Of a stretch of DNA of 64,000 nucleotides, positions 59,380 through 64,000 are shown one piece after another (position 1 is the stretch's first letter; the number at the start of each line of letters is the position of its first letter). Made by a program: the position numbers and the translations under genes. The notes beneath the pieces are model-generated. The model saw only the letters and a list, made by a program, of their open reading frames with translations. It had not been told where the DNA came from and searched no databases. Source of the DNA: Crocinitomicaceae bacterium. GTDB lineage: Bacteria > Bacteroidota > Bacteroidia > Flavobacteriales_D > Crocinitomicaceae. The DNA lies in the NCBI GenBank assembly GCA_024643545.1, contig JAHEMR010000005.1:357675-421674 (forward strand), written 5' to 3'.

Positions 59380-60534
59380 ATGAACATAAAAGGATCAAAA
59401 GTCACTTGCATTAAAACGTTCAGTTTCGTTATACTCCTATTGTTGTCCTCAATAACCTTAGGTAGTTCTACTTACCATCGTCAGTCGAAAAAAGAAGTAA
59501 AGAATTCTTCCTTTCGCGTTGTGGCATACTTTAGAGGAGATATTAAAGAAGTTCAAAAATATGATTATCAAAAAGTCACTCATTTGATTTATTGCTTCAT
59601 GTATCTCAAAGGAAATCAAATTGGCTTTAAAAATGAAGACAGTGAAAATACGTTAAAAGAATGCATGGCATTAAAGAAAAAATACCCCAGATTGAAAGTG
59701 TTGATAGCCTTAGGTGGTTGGGGTGGATGTGAGACATGCTCAAGCGTTTTTTCTAGTCAAGAAGGTAGAGTAGAATTTGCTCATTCTGTCCAGGAGGTTC
59801 TAGTTAAATATAAAGCTGATGGCATTGATATCGATTGGGAAAGTCCAGTTATTGGTGGTTATAAAGATCACAAGGCTGCTCCAGAGGACAAAGAAAATTT
59901 CACTCAACTTATTTTTACTCTGCGGAAAACCCTTTCAAAAAGATTTGAAATCTGTTTTGATGCTAACTCAACTAAAGATTTTATTGATCAATCGATTGAT
60001 TGGAAAAAGGTTTTGCCTCAGGTGAATTTCGTTAATTTAATGACGTATGGTTTACCTACTGACAAAAGAGGACATACCGGTCATCATACTGCGTTATTTA
60101 GTTCCCCATTTCAAAGTGAGAGTATTGACAAATCAATCAAGTATATAGATAGCTTAGGGCTTCCGACAAATAAATTCCTCATTGGGGCAGCCTTTTATTC
60201 ATTTGTGGTGAAAGAAGTTGACAGCTTGAATAATGGATTGGGACAAAATGGAAAATTCAAATCAAATGTCAATTACAGCAATGTAATGCTTGAATATACA
60301 GAGGCTGATGGCTATCAGTATTTTTGGGATAGTATTGCTTGCGCACCTTATCTTTACAACCCGGACCAAAAAATATTTGTTACGTTTGATGACAAACACT
60401 CTGTATCCTTAAAAACAAAATATGCCTTACAAAATCACTTAGGTGGCATCATGTTTTGGCGTTTAAATGGGGATTTTTATGCGGATGGATTGCTTGATAC
60501 TATTGATAAAGAAATAAAAAACCTTACGAAATAA
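59380..60534 (+). CDS. Secreted GH18 chitinase-like glycoside hydrolase
   Basis: 384 residues from ATG 59380. Signal sequence to about residue 32. GH18 barrel: RVVAYFRGD (strand 1), HLIYCFMYL, LKVLIALGGWGGCETCSSVFSS (the SxGG region), catalytic DGIDIDWES (DxxDxDxE complete), FVNLMTYGLPT, and GGIMFWRLNGD with the last-strand Trp. It is visibly richer in A/T than neighbouring core genes, so acquisition by transfer is possible. No binding module or T9SS domain is seen. Sits between the mre operon and tRNA-Ser. Confidence 0.88.
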   Translation: MNIKGSKVTCIKTFSFVILLLLSSITLGSSTYHRQSKKEVKNSSFRVVAYFRGDIKEVQKYDYQKVTHLIYCFMYLKGNQIGFKNEDSENTLKECMALKKKYPRLKVLIALGGWGGCETCSSVFSSQEGRVEFAHSVQEVLVKYKADGIDIDWESPVIGGYKDHKAAPEDKENFTQLIFTLRKTLSKRFEICFDANSTKDFIDQSIDWKKVLPQVNFVNLMTYGLPTDKRGHTGHHTALFSSPFQSESIDKSIKYIDSLGLPTNKFLIGAAFYSFVVKEVDSLNNGLGQNGKFKSNVNYSNVMLEYTEADGYQYFWDSIACAPYLYNPDQKIFVTFDDKHSVSLKTKYALQNHLGGIMFWRLNGDFYADGLLDTIDKEIKNLTK

Positions 60535-60565
60535 AAAAGTCTAAATTTCTTTCACTTTGTAAGTT

Positions 60566-60765
60566 GTTTCGCTCGCTCAACTAACAATATTACCGAGTAA
60601 ATCATCTAATTGTTACAATGGCAAATTAACATAATGAGCACATTACAATTTTAACCCATTGATCTTTTTCGTTGACTTGGATTAGGTTTCGCTTAGCTCA
60701 ACCCAAATTAATTCAGAGAAAATAATCTAATTAGCACATTTGCACATTGAAAAATTAGCACATTA
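60566..60765. repeat. Two diverged 80-bp direct repeats
   Basis: 60566-60645 and 60686-60765 both begin GTTTCGCT and end GCACATTA; they align over their whole length without large gaps (shared blocks GTTTCGCT, GCTCAAC, ATCTAATT, GCACATTA), 120 bases apart. They lie in the 60535-60949 stretch, which otherwise has no open frame I can support. Confidence 0.6.
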
Positions 60766-60821
60766 GAATATTGAACGGGATTACTCGCTATCGCTCGTGA
60801 ACCCGATTGAGGGGACCGTTT

Positions 60822-60951
60822 CAAAGAATCAAAAAGCTAAGCTGCTGCGCATCTTTGGCTTTTTTTGTTTCACTTCGCTTACAAAAGCAAGCTTTTTGAC
60901 GTGAGTGGAAACAAAAAAAGCCAGCCTAACGGCTAGCTTTTTGATTCTTTG
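60822..60951. repeat. Nested inverted repeat ending at the tRNA-Ser 3' end
   Basis: Outer arms CAAAGAATCAAAAAGCT (60822-60838) and its exact reverse complement (60935-60951); inner arms GGCTTTTTTTGTTTCACT (60857-60874) and AGTGGAAACAAAAAAAGCC (60904-60922, one extra base). The right arm ends inside the tRNA CCA. Could be an inverted duplication of the tRNA 3' flank. Confidence 0.65.
60912..60942 (-). terminator. Terminator of tRNA-Ser
   Basis: On the minus strand: AAAAAGCTAGCC - GTTA - GGCTGGCTTTTTTT, a GC-rich stem followed by a T run, eight bases after the tRNA end. Confidence 0.75.
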
Positions 60952-61040
60952 GCGGAGAGAGCGGGATTCGAACCCGCGATAAGCTTTAGGCCTATACACA
61001 CTTTCCAGGCGTGCTCCTTCAACCACTCGGACACCTCTCC
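60950..61040 (-). tRNA. tRNA-Ser (anticodon GGA), CCA encoded
   Basis: 91 bases. Acceptor GGAGAGG pairs with TCTCTCC (one G-U); the D-arm has TCCGAGTGGTTGAAGGA; anticodon stem CACGC/GTGTG encloses CTGGAAA with anticodon GGA; a long class II variable arm (ATAGGC...GCTTAT) marks a serine tRNA; T-arm GCGGG TTCGAAT CCCGC; discriminator G and CCA. Reads UCC and UCU. Confidence 0.95.
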
Positions 61041-61083
61041 AGGTATTTTGTGGATTGCAAAAGTAATGAAAAGTTCTGATTAC

Positions 61084-62442
61084 TCAAGAACCATAGATCA
61101 GAAGTCCTATGGAGAAGTAAATAAATAAGCCAATGATGTCGTTTAGTGTGGTCACGAATGGACCAATTGCCAAGGCTGGATCTATCTTGTAACGATTTAG
61201 AACGAGAGGAAATAATGTTCCGAAAATAGCTGCAAATAAGATAACTGTGAACAAAGAAATACTTACAACGATACCAAGATCTGAATTTTCAAATACGGAA
61301 GCTACTCCAAAGATCAAGGCCGCTAAAAAGAGTCCATTTAACAAGCCAACTTTCGCTTCACGCCACAATTTAGGAAGAATTCGACCTAGGTCTTTGTCCC
61401 CGCGTGCCAACGATTGCACCACAATTGCGGATGACTGTACCCCAACGTTTCCGCCCATTGCGGTAATCAAGGGAATGAAAAAGGCCATCGCAGGAATTTT
61501 TGTAATGCTTCCTTCAAAATTTGAAATGACTTTTGCACCTATGGTTCCGCCGACCATTGCAATGACCAACCATGGCAGTCGAGAACGACTAATTCGCCAA
61601 GTGCTAGCGTTAAAGTCTACACTATCTGTAATACCCGTTGCCATCTGGAAATCTTTATCCGCTTCCTCTTTGATGTAATCCACAACGTCATCTAAGGTAA
61701 TGCGTCCAACTAATTTGTTTTGATAGTCAACAACGGGAACCGAAACTAAATCGTATTTCTCCATTACCATCGCAACTACTTCAGCAGAATCACTTGCTTT
61801 GACAGAAATAATTTTCTTAGACTGATAAATGTCTGCAATTTTTGTCTTTGCGTTAGCAAATAACAGTCGTTTCAATGACAAGACACCTAAAAGACGATCT
61901 TGCTCATCGACCACGAAAATATTGTATACTTTTTCAACGTCTTCAGCTTGTTTTCGCAGCTCAATTATGGCACGATTCACTGGCCAAGATACATGTGCCT
62001 GAAAGAACTCTTTTTGCATGAGTCCACCGGCGGTGTCGTCATCGTAATTTAACAAGTCAACAATGTCTTCGGCTGCTTCATCATCCTCCATTTGAGAGAT
62101 GACTTCACGTATTTTTTCTTCCGTTAATTCACCGAGGATGTCAGCGGCATCATCAGAATCGAGGTTTTCGAGCTGGTCGGCAATTTCTTTGGAAGATAAA
62201 GAGGCAAGGAAACGATCTCGAATTTCTTCGTCCAACTCCATGAGGATGTCGGCCTGCGTTTCTTCGTCTACTAAAAAATAAAGGTATCGAGCTTCATCAT
62301 TGGTCAGGGTATCGATAATCTCCGCAACCTCTGCATGGTGAAGTTCTAAGACGTTTTCGTGAATCCAAGATAAATCTTGCTCTGCGATTTTCGTTCGCAG
62401 CAATTGTATGAAATCCTTGGTTAGTTCGAAACGCACGTTCAA
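61084..62442 (-). CDS. mgtE: Magnesium transporter MgtE
   Basis: 452 residues. N-domain of superhelical repeats (~1-130: LELHHAEVAEIIDTL, DEEIRDRFLASL, LDSDDAADILGEL), two CBS domains (~140-255: LLGVLSLKRLL, LVGRITLDDVVDYIKEEADKDF) and five helices with GGNVGVQSSAIVVQSLARGD, the pore signature. CBS/N-domain Mg sensing gates the channel. The start is non-ATG: TTG 62442, or GTG 62436, which would give RFELTKDF as in relatives. No Mg riboswitch is seen in the short leader. Confidence 0.94.
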   Translation of the reverse strand: MNVRFELTKDFIQLLRTKIAEQDLSWIHENVLELHHAEVAEIIDTLTNDEARYLYFLVDEETQADILMELDEEIRDRFLASLSSKEIADQLENLDSDDAADILGELTEEKIREVISQMEDDEAAEDIVDLLNYDDDTAGGLMQKEFFQAHVSWPVNRAIIELRKQAEDVEKVYNIFVVDEQDRLLGVLSLKRLLFANAKTKIADIYQSKKIISVKASDSAEVVAMVMEKYDLVSVPVVDYQNKLVGRITLDDVVDYIKEEADKDFQMATGITDSVDFNASTWRISRSRLPWLVIAMVGGTIGAKVISNFEGSITKIPAMAFFIPLITAMGGNVGVQSSAIVVQSLARGDKDLGRILPKLWREAKVGLLNGLFLAALIFGVASVFENSDLGIVVSISLFTVILFAAIFGTLFPLVLNRYKIDPALAIGPFVTTLNDIIGLFIYFSIGLLIYGS

Positions 62443-62450
62443 CTTTTTGC

Positions 62451-62458
62451 CAAAGATA
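62451..62458 (-). promoter_or_regulatory. -7 promoter element of mgtE
   Basis: The minus strand reads TATCTTTG, eight bases before TTG 62442 and fourteen before GTG 62436. Confidence 0.45.
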
Positions 62459-62523
62459 CGGAATTGCCTTTGAAAGGTTTAATTTATCAGATGATGAAAT
62501 CGTTAAGGAACAGAATTGTTAGG

Positions 62524-63531
62524 TTAATCGTGGCAAAGTTCCTGTACTTGATGGAAAAGGTCGTGTGCTTTGGTGATTTCTTTAATCAAGACTTCATCTT
62601 TGGCATTTTTTGCGACCAACTCGTAAATTTTCTCGCATTGCTCTGTTAAGTTATACAGTGATTTGTGCACTTCTGGTTTGTCTTTTGATACGGGTGGTTT
62701 TGAACTCGATAGCAAAATCGCTTTCGCCAAAAGTTCTCCTGAACGCGTGCGCAATGGAATCAAATTACCTTCTTCGGATGGGTGAAACGTTTGCCCCATG
62801 ACCTTGTGAAAATCTTTTAGTGCGAACCAGTTGTCCTTCTCAATTTCAATTAACAATGGATCAATCAGTGCTTTCGTGTATTTATCCGAAACGATTCCCC
62901 AATCAATTAGATTGAAAATACCGCTTAAATATTCACCTCTTTTGTTTTGGTATTTTAAGTAATACGCATGTTCCCAAACATCAATCCCTAAAATCGGAAT
63001 TCCACGGTCTTTTGAAATATCCATGATTGGATTGTCCTGATTTCCTGTACTTGTCACCATTAATTTTTTATCCGGTGTAACGATTAACCAAGCCCAGCCA
63101 GAACCAAAACGCGTACTTGCAGCTTGAGTCAATGCTTTTTTAAGGGAATCCATGCTTCCGTATTGTGCTTTGATTGCTTCGTTAAAGGCTTCTTGAACAA
63201 TACTGGTTTGCTTGTCTTTAGGTGCTAAAATCTCCCAAAATAAACTGTGATTGTAGTGTCCACCAGCATTGTTTCGAACAACATCTGAACGAAAACTTGC
63301 ATCCATCAACAATTGATTCATGCTTAACGTAGCCATCTTCGTTCCAGCGAGTGCTTTATTCAAATTGGTCACATAGGCTTGATGGTGTTTGCTATGGTGA
63401 ATTTCCATCGTTTGTGCATCAATGTACGGCTCATAACTTGCATAACTATAAGGTAATGCTGGAAGACTGAATTCTTGCGAAAATAACAAGCTATTCATGG
63501 AAATAAAAAGGATGGAAAAAAGTGCTTTCAT
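62524..63531 (-). CDS. sodA: Secreted Mn-type superoxide dismutase with C-terminal extension
   Basis: 335 residues. Signal peptide 1-18 (LLFSQ). SOD domain ~22-220 with metal ligands His in MEIHHSKHHQAYV, His in GGHYNHSLFW, Asp and His in GIDVWEHAYYLKY. AGGHYNHSLFW and GNQDNP place the second-sphere Gln in the C-terminal half, the Mn-type pattern. A further ~110 residues (~225-335: FHPSEEGNLIPLRTRSGELLAKA ... KAHDLFHQVQELCHD) are helical and not part of normal SODs. Export implies a periplasmic or surface role. Confidence 0.88.
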   Translation of the reverse strand: MKALFSILFISMNSLLFSQEFSLPALPYSYASYEPYIDAQTMEIHHSKHHQAYVTNLNKALAGTKMATLSMNQLLMDASFRSDVVRNNAGGHYNHSLFWEILAPKDKQTSIVQEAFNEAIKAQYGSMDSLKKALTQAASTRFGSGWAWLIVTPDKKLMVTSTGNQDNPIMDISKDRGIPILGIDVWEHAYYLKYQNKRGEYLSGIFNLIDWGIVSDKYTKALIDPLLIEIEKDNWFALKDFHKVMGQTFHPSEEGNLIPLRTRSGELLAKAILLSSSKPPVSKDKPEVHKSLYNLTEQCEKIYELVAKNAKDEVLIKEITKAHDLFHQVQELCHD

Positions 63532-63544
63532 GTGTCGTTTTTTA

Positions 63545-63552
63545 CAAAGTTA
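63545..63552 (-). promoter_or_regulatory. -7 promoter element of the superoxide dismutase gene
   Basis: The minus strand reads TAACTTTG, thirteen bases before the ATG at 63531. Confidence 0.45.
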
Positions 63553-63596
63553 AGCGAAATGTACCCGTAAAAACGGGGAAGACTGTTAATGACTCG

Positions 63597-64000
63597 TTAA
63601 ATGTTTTGCAGATCGACCATGCGCATTGCTATAAATGCTTTTAACACACGCTCTCCAACATTCGGAACATCAATATGAATAAGGTAAACACCTCCTGAAA
63701 CAGGAATATCAACTTGGTTCGTGAGTGTCCAATCTTGATAGGTCAATGGATTATCTTTTTTAATTGTTTTCACCAATTTACCGCTCGTGGTATAGATTTT
63801 TATCGTACAACGTTCTGGCAAATTGGTAATCTTCACGCGATTATCCAGTTTGTTTCGTTCATACTCCGAAAATGCTAAATAAGGATTCGGAACGACATTA
63901 ATCATCGCCAATGCTTCTTTCAATTGGTCTTTCGATCCAACTTTCGTTGCGATGTCATCCATGGACCAACCGTACATTGGTTTTCCACCATTTTCTCCAG
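63597..64000 (-). CDS. C-terminal part of a T9SS-secreted protein (N-terminus beyond right edge)
   Basis: The frame is open to the window edge, so the ATG at 63977 need not be the start. 133 codons are visible. INVVPNPYLAFSEYERNKLDNRVKI, TNLPERCTIKIYTTSGKLVKTIK and VSGGVYLIHIDVP (given in pieces) are the pattern of the C-terminal FlgD-like/T9SS sorting region of large Bacteroidota surface proteins. The rest of the protein, and so its function, is not visible. Confidence 0.8.
   Translation of the reverse strand, partial: GENGGKPMYGWSMDDIATKVGSKDQLKEALAMINVVPNPYLAFSEYERNKLDNRVKITNLPERCTIKIYTTSGKLVKTIKKDNPLTYQDWTLTNQVDIPVSGGVYLIHIDVPNVGERVLKAFIAMRMVDLQNI

Noticed and set aside
60829..61026. Minus-strand open frame of 65 codons covering tRNA-Ser
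   Set aside because: It overlaps the complete tRNA gene and its terminator and translates into basic, low-quality sequence.
62443..62523. Mg-sensing riboswitch upstream of mgtE
   Set aside because: The predicted leader is under 15 bases, too short for an M-box or similar structure.
63564..63577. Hairpin CCCGT-AAAA-ACGGG as terminator of the T9SS protein gene
   Set aside because: The stem is five base pairs and no T run follows on the minus strand.
1..64000. CRISPR array, insertion sequence, integrase, rRNA or prophage
   Set aside because: No regularly spaced repeats, transposase or integrase motifs, rRNA sequence or phage structural genes were found.

Overview
This window looks like chromosomal DNA of a Bacteroidota (Flavobacteriia-like) bacterium. 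I base this on the type IX secretion C-terminal domains at 970-1782, 14649-15623 and 63597-64000, the Bacteroidota -7 promoter element TAnnTTTG upstream of many genes, the near absence of Shine-Dalgarno sequences, and the style of the core proteins. A Fluviicola/Crocinitomicaceae-type organism is my guess from protein style and is not proven.

Layout. 1-2.8 kb: start of atpB, hemJ, a T9SS cargo protein, methylmalonyl-CoA epimerase and a HAD hydrolase. 2.9-7 kb: hemA-hemC-hemD run with a GNAT-like gene, so four heme genes lie close together. 7-14.6 kb: a MazG-type pyrophosphohydrolase with a helicase-like remnant, aldehyde dehydrogenase, GH16 glycosidase, an outer-membrane protein, oligopeptidase B and a methyltransferase. 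14.6-18 kb: an MbnP/MbnH-like pair and mnmE. 18-28.8 kb is the main accessory region: a split HipBST-like toxin-antitoxin system with three operators, a lone PD-(D/E)XK nuclease, an operon of two tail-sharing membrane proteins + VWA + PP2C + protein kinase, a frameshifted XRE regulator, a RhuM-Fic protein, then a TlpA-like thioredoxin and a barrel protein. 28.9-33.5 kb: YigZ, a muramidase-like protein, gamma carbonic anhydrase, aminopeptidase P and an alpha/beta hydrolase. 33.5-36.8 kb: an XRE-Fic protein, a PIN toxin/antitoxin pair, dtd and rsgA. 36.8-43.4 kb: a TonB-C protein, aroE, creD, three tandem tail-less ssb genes, mazEF, a Pmp3-family peptide, DUF2200 and yjdM.

43.5-49.8 kb is one tight forward run: DUF2805, a photolyase-like FAD protein, a flavin reductase, a classical photolyase/cryptochrome, DUF2256, an FeS-BCP-type photolyase that has lost its cluster ligands, a DUF985 cupin and an SDR. 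It reads as a light/flavin DNA-repair cassette. 59.1-49.8 kb on the minus strand is a long cell-wall operon, mreC-mreD-mrdA-rodA-PBP1A, continued by a CoA-transferase pair and cysQ; mreB is not at its head. Beyond it lie a GH18 chitinase-like gene, a 415-bp non-coding stretch with two diverged 80-bp direct repeats and a nested inverted repeat, tRNA-Ser(GGA), mgtE, a secreted superoxide dismutase and the C-terminus of a T9SS-secreted protein.

Best candidate for an undescribed system: 20845-24783, where a VWA/PP2C/kinase triad (related to TerY-P triads) is co-transcribed with two unrelated membrane proteins ending in the same Gly/Asn-rich tail. A regulatory pattern is also visible: TAnnTTTG lies exactly 4-5 bases before many start codons, which implies leaderless or nearly leaderless mRNAs and corrects several gene starts.
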